Assembly (NCBI GenBank): GCA_964551525.1 | Contig: CAZKCH010000012.1 | Location: forward strand, 1-15,318 | Length of the DNA: 15,318 nucleotides | Direction: 5' to 3' | Source: GWA2-46-15 sp964551525 | Lineage (GTDB): Bacteria > Patescibacteriota > Minisyncoccia > Minisyncoccales > GWA2-46-15 | In this document: positions 5,668 through 12,270 of the stretch, in pieces | Position numbering within the stretch: the first letter of the stretch is position 1 | Layout of the letters: the number at the start of each line of letters is the position of its first letter | The notes under the pieces: model-generated | Databases searched by the model: none | What the model was told of the DNA's origin: nothing | What the model saw: the letters and a program-made list of their open reading frames with translations, nothing else | Position numbers and translations under genes: made by a program

Positions 5668-5737
5668 TTTTGTATTTAGTATTTAGTATTTTGTATTTAG
5701 TATACGAAATACCAGATACAAGATACTAGATACAAAA
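5668..5737. repeat. Long imperfect palindrome built from GTATYTA-like units
   Basis: Centred on GTATAC (5700-5705). Each ~35-nt arm is a run of variants of a 7-mer: GTATTTA on the left, and GTATCTA/GTATCTT/GTATCTG in the reverse complement of the right. About 29 of 36 positions match, and most differences become G-U pairs in plus-strand RNA. It fills most of the 87-bp spacer between the metallo-hydrolase and adenylate kinase genes. Confidence 0.75.
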
Positions 5738-5752
5738 GTCCGAATTAATCTT

Positions 5753-6616
5753 TTATTTCTTTGTATTAATAATTATCTTTTCGCCATCAGAAAAGAACCT
5801 AATATTCCCTCGCTCGTCGGTTCTTATCACCTTGATACCATATTTTTCCAGCCGATCCAAGACCTCAACGCTCGGATGACCGTAAGAATTCTTGCCCACC
5901 TGAATCACGGCAATGGCCGGACTAACGGCTTTAAGAAAATCCTCGCTGGTAGCTGTTTTTGATCCATGATGGCTGACCTTCAAAACATCACTGCTGATAT
6001 CGGCATTTTGAGCTAATTTTTTTTCCACTGATTGCGACGCGTCAGCGGTAAATAGAAATTCGCTCTCGCCATAAACCATTCTTAAAACCAAAGAAGAAGC
6101 ATTGGCGTCTTTAACCTCTTTACCAATCGCCTCTTCTCCGGGCGATAAAATCTCAAAGAACAAATTTTTGCCCACCCGGATTATCTTGCCTTGGCTTAAA
6201 ACTACCATCCCCGCCTTATCAATGTTAATTTCCTTTAAGAACTCCTTGAACAGCGGCTCGCTATTCCTCACGCCCGACCAACCCACTGAATCAATTTGAT
6301 AACTCTTCATTGTTTCTACCAAGCCGGCTAAGTGATCGCTGTCAGGATGGGTGGAAATAATCAAATCAATTTCCCGGTCGAAAAACGCCATTTCCTGGTT
6401 GAGTTTTTCCAATATCGCTGTTCCGGGCCCGCCGTCAATCAGAATCTGGGTTTTTTGCGGCGTTTCAATAAAGATGGCGTCGCCCTGGCCCACGTCAAAG
6501 AAAACTACTTTTAACTGCCGACTGTTTATTTCAAAAACCTGCGGCCAGACCGCCGCATTCAAAGCAATCAGAACAAAAATAATCGCAATAATAACTTTTT
6601 TATAATTGCTGTTCAT
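5753..6616 (-). CDS. Membrane-anchored ComEC/Rec2-type metallo-beta-lactamase fold hydrolase
   Basis: 287 residues: one N-terminal membrane segment (about 8-25), then an MBL domain like the C-terminal domain of ComEC. Motifs are VVFFDVGQGDAIFIETP (37-53), ILIDGGP (58-64), the metal-binding STHPDSDHLAGL (88-99, His90/Asp92/Asp94/His95), DANASSLVLRM (170-180), FLFTAD (188-193, Asp192) and VSHHGSKTAT (214-223, His216/His217). The ComEC channel domain is absent, so this is the stand-alone exported form. The DNA-degrading role suggested for the ComEC domain in competence may apply, but the natural substrate is unknown. The ATG is supported by a -10-like TATTAT 6 nt upstream. Confidence 0.88.
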   Translation of the reverse strand: MNSNYKKVIIAIIFVLIALNAAVWPQVFEINSRQLKVVFFDVGQGDAIFIETPQKTQILIDGGPGTAILEKLNQEMAFFDREIDLIISTHPDSDHLAGLVETMKSYQIDSVGWSGVRNSEPLFKEFLKEINIDKAGMVVLSQGKIIRVGKNLFFEILSPGEEAIGKEVKDANASSLVLRMVYGESEFLFTADASQSVEKKLAQNADISSDVLKVSHHGSKTATSEDFLKAVSPAIAVIQVGKNSYGHPSVEVLDRLEKYGIKVIRTDERGNIRFFSDGEKIIINTKK

Positions 6617-6622
6617 TTATCA

Positions 6623-6628
6623 ATAATA
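6623..6628 (-). promoter_or_regulatory. -10 element of the metallo-hydrolase gene
   Basis: TATTAT (6628-6623) stands 6 nt before the ATG with no Shine-Dalgarno, in the same leaderless arrangement as other genes here. No good -35 is seen. Confidence 0.45.
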
Positions 6629-6671
6629 GAATAATTCCCAGTAAAAACCAGAACCACGCCTTGTTTTTTAT

Positions 6672-6704
6672 AAACAAAAGCGCTGGGGTCATAGACCGCA
6701 GCGC
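6672..6704 (-). terminator. Intrinsic terminator of the 60-aa membrane protein gene
   Basis: On the minus strand GCGCTG-C-GGTC, loop TAT, GACC-C-CAGCGC, followed by TTTTGTTT (6679-6672). The stem has ten pairs with one mismatch. It lies 8 nt past the stop codon. Confidence 0.8.
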
Positions 6705-6711
6705 CTCGTCT

Positions 6712-6894
6712 TCATCTTCCGATGAAGATTAAAAGATCTGTACACGGACGAGGATGAAAAAGGCACAGACCAGGATGGCCCCTGATCTCGATATAAACAT
6801 CTGCCCACATGGCGACAACAAGAATCACCATGAGAGCGCAGACTCCGATGATAATCATCCGTAAACAGATCTCTTGGAAAGTAGAAAACTTCAT
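6712..6894 (-). CDS. Small single-pass membrane protein, unknown function (60 aa)
   Basis: No family is recognised. It has a short amphipathic start (MKFSTFQEICLR), a hydrophobic helix (about 12-31), then a 29-residue tail with Cys44 and Cys51 (GLCLFHPRPC). The ATG at 6894 is chosen because GGAGGT (6905-6900) precedes it by 5 nt, the only strong Shine-Dalgarno in the window. The frame stays open further upstream, but there it runs through the terminator hairpin of the preceding gene and must be discounted. A dedicated promoter lies upstream and a good terminator downstream, so it is a complete single-gene unit. SD-led translation and a different codon feel suggest transfer, or simply high expression. 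Confidence 0.75.
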   Translation of the reverse strand: MKFSTFQEICLRMIIIGVCALMVILVVAMWADVYIEIRGHPGLCLFHPRPCTDLLIFIGR

Positions 6895-6899
6895 TTGGC

Positions 6900-6975
6900 A
6901 CCTCCGATCCGATTTCCGGTTTGAACAAAAAGAATGTGCTGTTTCAATACTAAAACACAATACTATTTTTTGCAA
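6900..6975 (-). promoter_or_regulatory. Promoter, leader and Shine-Dalgarno of the 60-aa gene
   Basis: TTGCAA (6975-6970), a 17-bp spacer, TAGTAT (6952-6947), then a ~45-nt leader ending in GGAGGT (6905-6900). The leader contrasts with the leaderless pattern of neighbouring genes. Confidence 0.6.
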
Positions 6976-7008
6976 CACTCGCGAATCCACACGCGACTTA
7001 AAAGCCAA

Positions 7009-7029
7009 AATCCGCCGAAGAGGCGGATT
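7009..7029 (-). terminator. Hairpin terminator after the DUF5679 gene (repeat family copy 2)
   Basis: AATCCGCC (7009-7016), loop GAAGA, GGCGGATT (7022-7029). On the minus strand it is followed by TTGGCTTTT. Flanks (ACTTAAAAGCC and TGG) closely match copy 1 at 4284-4306. Confidence 0.7.
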
Positions 7030-7055
7030 CTGGAAAAACAAGTAGCGAAAGGTTG

Positions 7056-7220
7056 TTATTTTGCCTTTCCCATAATCCTGAACATCTTGGTGCCGCATTT
7101 CACGCAGGTGCCGGTCATTGCTCTCCTCTTGCCGCCGCCCTTAGCGTTCATGGCTACTTCTTTAGCACCGCTCATATCTCTCTTGGCCTTGCATTTAACG
7201 CAATAAGCTTGATCTGCCAT
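7056..7220 (-). CDS. DUF5679 zinc-ribbon protein (54 aa)
   Basis: The translation begins MADQAYCVKCKAKRDM and ends CGTKMFRIMGKAK. Two CxxC knuckles (Cys7/Cys10 and Cys39/Cys42) form a likely zinc ribbon. The middle, KEVAMNAKGGGKRRAMTGTC, fits the DUF5679 pattern of a ribbon with a basic loop. The family is small and common in Patescibacteria and Chloroflexi-like genomes, and it resembles ribosomal or topoisomerase zinc ribbons; its function is not established. Nucleic-acid or ribosome binding is plausible from the basic loop. No Shine-Dalgarno is seen, and a hairpin terminator follows 27 nt after the stop. Confidence 0.88.
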   Translation of the reverse strand: MADQAYCVKCKAKRDMSGAKEVAMNAKGGGKRRAMTGTCVKCGTKMFRIMGKAK

Positions 7221-7393
7221 ATTTAAAGTTCGCTAATCAATCGCGAATCTAATTCGCGAATTTTCACGAATAAGTTAATCGTCTTTTACTACCGACCTTT
7301 TCCGCCTGTTTTTCAGCCAGGGCGGGATTTTATTCTTAAATAGACCTTAGTTTAACTTAATTTAAGCAAGCTTGTTCGTCAAGGGCACAAACC
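7221..7393. other. Intergenic 173 bp with TTCGCGAA-type direct repeats
   Basis: No gene was found. CGCGAAT/CACGAAT units recur about every 12-13 nt at 7242-7269, with related copies at 6979-6986 and 1746-1752. A possible promoter for the DUF5679 gene on the minus strand is TTGACG (7382-7377) with a 17-bp spacer and TAAGTT. CCGCCTG (7303-7309) and CAGGGCGG (7318-7325) can pair around a T-rich loop with one bulge. Confidence 0.4.
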
Positions 7394-8560
7394 CTATTTA
7401 AACATCAATAATTCCGGCTTAAATACTAAAGCCAAGCCGAGCAAAAACAATAAAGCGCCGCCGATCAATGTGCTCCAGCGGCTGTATTTATCCGTAAAGC
7501 CGACTTTTTGGAGCGTAAAAGCAGCTAAGCTGAAAACAATTAAGTCATCCAGCATAAAGAAAAAGATATAAATGAGAATGTAAAAATATTTCTGGACAGA
7601 GCTGATTTGCTGAATCGCCAAGACCTGAGCAAAAATGGCGGGAAACCCGGCTGAACAGAAAAATTCAACTAAATTAACGGAAAACGCCAAAGCAATAATG
7701 CCTAAAAAAGTAGCGGGCAAAACCGAGGGCGCTAGAATTCTACGAATTCTCTCTTCCATTTTGCTGTGCGATTTTTCATCAGCCACTTTGCAAACGCCCG
7801 GCTGCCATTTAAAAAAATCCCTGATTCTCCAGACGCCGGCGGCCAAAGCAACTAAACCGATAATCACCCTAATGATACTGATGTATCCTAAAAATAGGAA
7901 TAGATTAAGCCAGGCAGTCATGAAAAGAAAATAAAGAATGCCCGAGGCCAAAATAAACGTACCGCCGATGAGCCAAATTTTCTGGCGCGACTTCACCGTC
8001 AGCAATAAAGACAAAAGCAGTAAAAGCGCCCACATGGCGCAGGGATTAAACCCGTCCATCAGACCGACCACCACTGATAAGATCGGTAAAGAAACTTTTT
8101 TCGGGTCAAACTCACCGATTAACGGCACCTTAAATTTCTTTTCCGGCTGGGAGCCAATTTTTCCCAACGGGTCAACGCAAACATTTTCCGAACAATATTG
8201 CACCGCCGCTTCTATTTCTTGGCCCGTTGTTTCCGGTCCGCCATAGCCGATAATGGTTTTGTCGCCGATAAAAATCGCCGGCACTTTAACAATTGTTTCC
8301 AAGCCGAAATTCTCCAAAAGCTTCTGGTACAACTTGGCATTATCCGGACTCTCAAAAACCTCGTAGGCAATAATTTCCAAATTGGCGTACCGGGTTTTCA
8401 GCTCATCTAAAAAAGTTTCCGCCTGCTTGCAAAAATGGCAAGTGGAGCCATAAAAGAAATAGAGCTTGGCTTGATTTGATTGGGCTAAAGCAAAATTACC
8501 GGCAAAACCGCCGATTATAATAATCGCTAAAGATAAAGAGAGAAGCGTCTTCTTAAACAT
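7394..8560 (-). CDS. Thioredoxin-CcdA/DsbD-like transmembrane fusion
   Basis: 388 residues carrying reductant across the membrane. A signal peptide (about 1-27, ending FALAQ) is followed by an exported thioredoxin/glutaredoxin-like domain with STCHFC (Cys41/Cys44), cis-Pro KVPAI (Pro94) and GYGG (105-108). A linker with Cys123/Cys128 leads to a six-helix CcdA/DsbD-type domain with GFNPCAMW (Cys173) and EFFCSAGFP (Cys302), the expected membrane Cys pair. Electrons would pass from cytoplasmic thioredoxin through Cys173/Cys302 to the Cys41/Cys44 pair outside. Its start overlaps the end of the small membrane protein gene by 8 nt, so the two are translationally coupled. Divergent and distal genes encode exported Cys proteins that could be clients (inference). 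Confidence 0.87.
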   Translation of the reverse strand: MFKKTLLSLSLAIIIIGGFAGNFALAQSNQAKLYFFYGSTCHFCKQAETFLDELKTRYANLEIIAYEVFESPDNAKLYQKLLENFGLETIVKVPAIFIGDKTIIGYGGPETTGQEIEAAVQYCSENVCVDPLGKIGSQPEKKFKVPLIGEFDPKKVSLPILSVVVGLMDGFNPCAMWALLLLLSLLLTVKSRQKIWLIGGTFILASGILYFLFMTAWLNLFLFLGYISIIRVIIGLVALAAGVWRIRDFFKWQPGVCKVADEKSHSKMEERIRRILAPSVLPATFLGIIALAFSVNLVEFFCSAGFPAIFAQVLAIQQISSVQKYFYILIYIFFFMLDDLIVFSLAAFTLQKVGFTDKYSRWSTLIGGALLFLLGLALVFKPELLMFK

Positions 8561-8789
8561 TATTCTTAATTCCTTTCCTTAAAGTGATTAAGCTGACGAT
8601 AAAATTAATAGTGAAGAAGATCGCCCCGTAAAAACAAGGAGTTAAAAACGGATTAGCCAAGCCGATGGCGCAACCGCTGGTGCACGCCTTTTTCTCAAGC
8701 CAGTTCGCCAATTCAATGCCGAAATTAGTCCAGGCAAAGATGGTGCCGGCTAAGAGCAGGCCCGACTGCAGATAAAAAAGCTTTTTCAT
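8553..8789 (-). CDS. Small two-helix membrane protein with Cys motif, unknown function
   Basis: 78 residues from the ATG at 8789, with no family recognised. Two membrane segments (about 6-24 and 51-70) flank an exposed stretch containing KKACTSGCAIGLANPFLTPC, with Cys36, Cys40 and Cys52. The ATG is preferred over the upstream TTG at 8825 because a consensus TATAAT sits 6 nt before it and the TTG overlaps the -35. The gene is first in the operon with the thioredoxin-CcdA fusion and overlaps it by 8 nt. Cysteines facing outside next to a thiol-redox conduit suggest a redox partner or assembly factor; this is inference from context. Confidence 0.75.
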   Translation of the reverse strand: MKKLFYLQSGLLLAGTIFAWTNFGIELANWLEKKACTSGCAIGLANPFLTPCFYGAIFFTINFIVSLITLRKGIKNNV

Positions 8790-8795
8790 AAAATG

Positions 8796-8825
8796 ATTAT
8801 ACCAGTTTTTAATAATATTGAGCAA
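8796..8825 (-). promoter_or_regulatory. Promoter of the thiol-redox operon
   Basis: TTGCTC (8825-8820), an 18-bp spacer ending TGG, consensus TATAAT (8801-8796), then CATTTT and the ATG at 8789. The extended -10 and the 6-nt gap mean the mRNA should start at or next to the ATG. Confidence 0.75.
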
Positions 8826-8919
8826 CTTTTTACTAAACGCAGCGTTGTGTTTAAAGATAGCACGATGTTATCATTAATTAAATGGTCGGCTTAAAAATAA
8901 ATCTAAAAACATAATCAAA

Positions 8920-9423
8920 ATGAACAAAAAACTTTTCAGCGCTTTAATTTTAATTTCGTTTCTGGCCGGCTTGGCGCCAACGGCCTTGGCAAAAAACGAA
9001 ACAATCGCGCCAACGCCGTCCGCTCCCCCTGCCTCTGCCTCTCCGGGCCCGAGTTCTAAAGCCAAGGATTTATTCAAAAACAACAAGAAAGTGGTTGATA
9101 TTGCCTGCATGCAGCAAGCGATTGAAAAAAGAGACACGGCGATAATCTCCGGATTAGACGCCTACTACGCTGTCACTGAAGCTAGTCTTCAAACCAGAAA
9201 AGAAACAATGAAAACTGCTTGGGCAATTACTGATGTCAAAGAAAGAAGGACTGCTTTGAAAGACGCTTGGAAAACTTACCGGGAAACTATCAAGATCGCC
9301 AGAAATAGCTTCAAAACCGCGAAGAAATCCGCTTGGCAGCAATTTTACGCTGACAGAAAAACCTGCGGCACTGCCGGCACCTCCGACGATCCCGCCAATT
9401 CAAGCGTAGACAATACGTTATAG
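8920..9423 (+). CDS. Exported helical protein with two cysteines, unknown function
   Basis: 167 residues. A classical signal peptide (1-24, ending TALA|KN) is followed by a Pro/Ser/Ala-rich spacer (29-46), then a helical, charged domain (about 55-148) rich in Ala, Lys, Trp and Arg, with repeating AW/TW and R-(E/K)-T motifs. A single Cys starts the domain (IACMQ, Cys63) and one ends it (KTCG, Cys149), well placed for one disulfide clamping the helical bundle. I have the impression of a widespread CPR exported family but cannot name it. It is divergent from the thiol-redox operon. A possible promoter is TTGTGT (8846-8851) with an 18-bp spacer and TATCAT (8870-8875). A clear terminator follows. 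Confidence 0.85.
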   Translation: MNKKLFSALILISFLAGLAPTALAKNETIAPTPSAPPASASPGPSSKAKDLFKNNKKVVDIACMQQAIEKRDTAIISGLDAYYAVTEASLQTRKETMKTAWAITDVKERRTALKDAWKTYRETIKIARNSFKTAKKSAWQQFYADRKTCGTAGTSDDPANSSVDNTL

Positions 9424-9432
9424 TAAAAGGGC

Positions 9433-9469
9433 AAAAAAGAAAGACGGCTCTCTAAGCCGTTTTTCTTTT
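9433..9469 (+). terminator. Intrinsic terminator of the exported helical protein gene
   Basis: ACGGCT (9444-9449), loop CTCTA, AGCCGT (9455-9460), then TTTTCTTTT. The A-rich upstream arm (9433-9443) pairs with the T tract, so it can also work for the permease gene on the other strand. Confidence 0.88.
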
Positions 9470-9494
9470 GAGTAGAGCTGAGCTCTACTCAAAA
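9466..9494. repeat. Perfect 29-bp palindrome covering the permease stop codon
   Basis: TTTTGAGTAGAGCT (9466-9479), one central base, AGCTCTACTCAAAA (9481-9494): arms of 14 without a mismatch. The permease stop TAG (9487-9485) lies in it, so its last codons are fixed by the palindrome or the reverse. Confidence 0.85.
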
Positions 9495-10726
9495 CGCAAG
9501 GCCTCGATCGGATCTTTCTTCGCTGCCTGGCGAGCCGGATAGATTCCAAAAGCCAGGCCGACCACAGTGGAAACAAGAATCCCCACTAAGGCCGCGGAAA
9601 CCGGAAAAGAAAACTCCCAGCCGATAATCACGAATTTTCCCAAAACAAAAGCGGCTAAAAATGAAATGCCCGCGCCAATAGTAATGCCGATTGCCCCGCC
9701 CGATAAAGTCAATAAAACCGCTTCCACTAAAAACTGCCACAAAATATCTTTCTCCGTGGCGCCCAAGGCCTTGCGCAAACCAATTTCCCGCGTCCTTTCC
9801 GTCACGGAAACGAGCATGATATTCATGATGCCGATGCCGCCGACCACCAAAGAGATGGCCGCCACTGACAGCAAAAGTATTTTTAAAATGTCGGTAATCA
9901 TGCCCGCCCTTTGTTGGATGTCTTCCTGAGTATGGACATGAAAATCGTCTTTCGACGGATCAGTGATGCCGTGCGATTCCCTTAAAGTGGTAATAATATC
10001 CTCAACGGTCTGGCTGATCGTTTCGTCAGCGGTGGCGCGGGCCACCAATTCGCTGTAATAATTCGCACCCAATAAATATCTTTGGGCCGTAGTGTAAGGG
10101 ATGAGCACCAACGAATCAATATCAAACATCATTTTCTGGCCCGAGGACTGAAAAACGCCAATGACCCGAAAATTTTTGCCCTTAATTTTTATCTTTTGGC
10201 CAATCGCTTCGTCTGACCCGAAAAGCCCTTCTCTCACTTTTGAACCGATTACGGCAACGTAGCTGTAATTAGAAACATCCTCATCGGTAAACAAAATTCC
10301 CTCGCTCGGATAAATATCAAGAATTTCCGCCATGGCCGGCGAAGCACCGATGGTAATCGCGTCTTTTGATTCCCCGCCGAAAATAACGCTGCCCGGCACC
10401 ATCACTTCCGGCGTCAAATCCAAAAGCGTGGGCACATTGTTTTTGTTTTTCAAAGCAATCAAATCCTTTTCTTTCAACGAATCCATAAAAAATTCGGAAG
10501 CAAAATCAGAGAGACCCTTTGGCTCTCGACCCGGATGAATTATTAACGTCTGCGATCCCATGCCCTCCAACTGCCTGATAATCAAAAGCTGGGCGCCTTC
10601 GCCAATGGATTCAATGGCAATAATCGAAGCAACGCCGATGACAATACCCAAAATAGTCAAAGCCGAGCGGGATTTATTCGCTCTCAAACCATTAATAGCG
10701 GTGTGAAGAAGATGTTTCAAAATCAT
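9485..10726 (-). CDS. MacB-type ABC transporter permease (FtsX family)
   Basis: 413 residues with the MacB/LolE layout. A first membrane helix (about 21-41, LTILGIVIGVASIIAIESIGEG) is followed by a large exported MacB periplasmic-core domain (about 45-275), then three C-terminal helices (about 284-309, 330-365 and 377-397), ending with the coupling motif YPARQAAKKDPIEALRFE. It moves no substrate through the membrane itself; MacB-type proteins transmit ATPase motion to the outer side. The ABC ATPase gene lies upstream and the MacA-type adaptor further up, beyond a transposase. Substrate (antimicrobial peptide, lipoprotein or other) cannot be told. The name macB is avoided because here the ATPase is a separate protein. 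Confidence 0.93.
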   Translation of the reverse strand: MILKHLLHTAINGLRANKSRSALTILGIVIGVASIIAIESIGEGAQLLIIRQLEGMGSQTLIIHPGREPKGLSDFASEFFMDSLKEKDLIALKNKNNVPTLLDLTPEVMVPGSVIFGGESKDAITIGASPAMAEILDIYPSEGILFTDEDVSNYSYVAVIGSKVREGLFGSDEAIGQKIKIKGKNFRVIGVFQSSGQKMMFDIDSLVLIPYTTAQRYLLGANYYSELVARATADETISQTVEDIITTLRESHGITDPSKDDFHVHTQEDIQQRAGMITDILKILLLSVAAISLVVGGIGIMNIMLVSVTERTREIGLRKALGATEKDILWQFLVEAVLLTLSGGAIGITIGAGISFLAAFVLGKFVIIGWEFSFPVSAALVGILVSTVVGLAFGIYPARQAAKKDPIEALRFE

Positions 10727-10800
10727 CTAAATTGTTCTAATTAACCTAATTCCTAATTTCTAATAACGTTATTAGAATAATTAGAAATTAGAATAATTGG
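10727..10800. repeat. AT-rich nested palindromes between ATPase and permease genes
   Basis: TTCTAATAAC/GTTATTAGAA (10758-10777) is a perfect 20-bp palindrome. CTAATTTCTAAT (10753-10764) can instead pair with ATTAGAAATTAG (10780-10791). The units are TTCTAATTA-like variants, and 10735-10751 repeats the rpmB leader 17-mer exactly. The whole 74-bp spacer is made of this. Confidence 0.75.
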
Positions 10801-11484
10801 TCATTTTTTTATATCTGATTCTATTTTTCCATCCTTCAGACGAATTATTCTTCTTGCATACTCTGCCATATCCAGCTCATGAGTAATCATCACAATCGTG
10901 TGCCCTTTTTCCTTGTTTAAACGCTGAAGGATTTCCATAATTTGATGGCCGCCCTTGCTGTCCAAATTACCGGTCGGCTCATCGGCAAAAATCACTTCCG
11001 GATTCAAAACCAAGGCCCGGGCAATCGCCACTCTTTGCTGCTCGCCGCCGGAAAGCTGCGACGGTTTATGGCTCGCTCTTGCCAATAAACCAACTTCGTC
11101 TAATGCTTGCTTCGCTAAATCATCCCAGCGGATGCTCTCTGTCGTAGAATAAGACAAGGGCAATTTCACGTTTTCCAGCGCCGTTGTCCTCGCCAATAAA
11201 TTATATGACTGAAAAACAAAACCCATTTTCTGATTTCTCAACAACGCCATTTCTTCCCCGGAATAATTATGGATTGATTTGCCCTCAAAGAAATATTCGC
11301 CTGCGGTCGGCCGGTCTAAGAAATTCAAAATGTGAAGTAGGGTTGACTTGCCCGAACCCGACGGCCCCATGATCGCGACGAACTCTCCTTTTTCAATTTC
11401 AAAAGAAACCCCGGCCAAGGCCTGCGTCCCCGCTGTCTCGCTCTTATATATTTTCTCCAAATTTTTAACCTCAATCACCGCCAT
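10801..11484 (-). CDS. ABC transporter ATPase, LolD/MacB type
   Basis: 227 residues and a complete nucleotide-binding domain: Walker A GPSGSGKS (40-47), Q-loop Gln92 (FVFQSYNLL), signature LSGGEQQRVAIARAL (144-158), Walker B VIFADEPTGNLDS (164-176, Glu169) and H-loop His202. The GNLDS D-loop and the length fit the LolD/MacB/FtsE group that partners FtsX-type permeases. It energises the permease encoded 74 bp downstream and probably works with the adaptor at 12449-14005. The RAYT and its repeats separate it from that adaptor. The palindrome at 11505-11529 begins 20 nt upstream of its ATG and may affect expression from the upstream promoter. No Shine-Dalgarno is seen. Confidence 0.96.
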   Translation of the reverse strand: MAVIEVKNLEKIYKSETAGTQALAGVSFEIEKGEFVAIMGPSGSGKSTLLHILNFLDRPTAGEYFFEGKSIHNYSGEEMALLRNQKMGFVFQSYNLLARTTALENVKLPLSYSTTESIRWDDLAKQALDEVGLLARASHKPSQLSGGEQQRVAIARALVLNPEVIFADEPTGNLDSKGGHQIMEILQRLNKEKGHTIVMITHELDMAEYARRIIRLKDGKIESDIKK

Positions 11485-11490
11485 AATAAT

Positions 11491-11530
11491 TTTGTGCTTA
11501 GTTTTTGTGCTTAGCTAAGCTAAGCACAAG
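11491..11530. repeat. REP-like palindrome on the 3' side of the RAYT
   Basis: TTGTGCTTAGCT (11505-11516), one base, AGCTAAGCACAA (11518-11529): a perfect 25-bp palindrome. A partial left arm, TTTGTGCTTAG, precedes it at 11491-11501. The same core occurs on the other side of the transposase. Confidence 0.88.
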
Positions 11531-11548
11531 CTTTTAATCTCTTATAAT

Positions 11549-12259
11549 TTATTCTAAAACAATGTTTTCGATACTCTCAACTCCCTTTTCTTTTAATATA
11601 GTAGCGACAAACTCGCGATAATCACCGGGATCAGAAAAAACGTCCCCTAATATTCCTTTGTCTATAATAATTGAATCTCTTTTCCCCAGATATTCTTGAT
11701 GAGTGCCCCAAAGATAATTTTTTGTAAAAGACAGTATCTTTTTAATATCCTTTATTCCTTCTTTTTTAAGATGCGGTTCTATTAGTTGTCCTGGATTAAT
11801 CACATTAATATAACCTAAAAGCCGTTCCAATTGCTCCAAGCCCTCGACCGCAACGGCTTTATATGTTCCTTGGAAAAGGGATCCCACCCTCTTATGTTTC
11901 TTATTAAAATACAGGGTATAACCGGTGCCGAGTTTATGCATAAAATGAGAAATCCCATTATCTCTAATTTCTTCAACTAATAAATGGTAATGGTTCGGCA
12001 TTAAACAATCCGCCATCAACCGCACGAGTGGCTCGCGTTTCTGCTTTCTCAAAAAGTTTTTGATTGTTTTAAAGGTCGCCCGACCGAAAAGTCTTTCTAC
12101 TTGCCAAAGAATATTGGTTGAAGATTTTACATCATTAAAAAGAAATAGGCCCTGAAGAAATCGCCAACGATCATTGTCATCAAGAAAAATACTGCGTTTT
12201 TCCACGCCCCGATTATAAAGATGATAAAAATTATTTTTTAAGAATTTTATAGTCCTCAT
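11549..12259 (-). mobile_element. RAYT: REP-associated Y1 (IS200-like) transposase
   Basis: 236 residues and an intact HUH/Y1 transposase: NNFYHLYNRGVEKRSIF (9-25), MADCLMPNHYHLLVEE (82-97, HUH histidines His90 and His92), and a catalytic Tyr in the helix GTGYTLYFNKKHKRVGSLFQGTYKA (111-135; Tyr114 is the best candidate). The RVGSLFQGTYKA block and the C-terminal extension are typical of RAYTs. These enzymes bind and cut palindromic REP hairpins and are normally single-copy and domesticated. Matching palindromes stand on both sides (11491-11530 and 12271-12336). It sits on the same strand as the efflux genes, between adaptor and ATPase. No terminal inverted repeats or target duplication of a classical IS were found. 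Confidence 0.9.
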
Positions 12260-12270
12260 TTAAGCTCGGC

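Noticed and set aside
6712..7098. 128-aa version of the small membrane protein
   Set aside because: Its first ~68 residues read through the end of the DUF5679 gene, its terminator hairpin and the promoter; the ATG with GGAGGT at 6894 is better.
8790..8825. TTG start extending the 78-aa membrane protein by 12 residues
   Set aside because: The extension covers the -35, spacer and consensus TATAAT of its own promoter.
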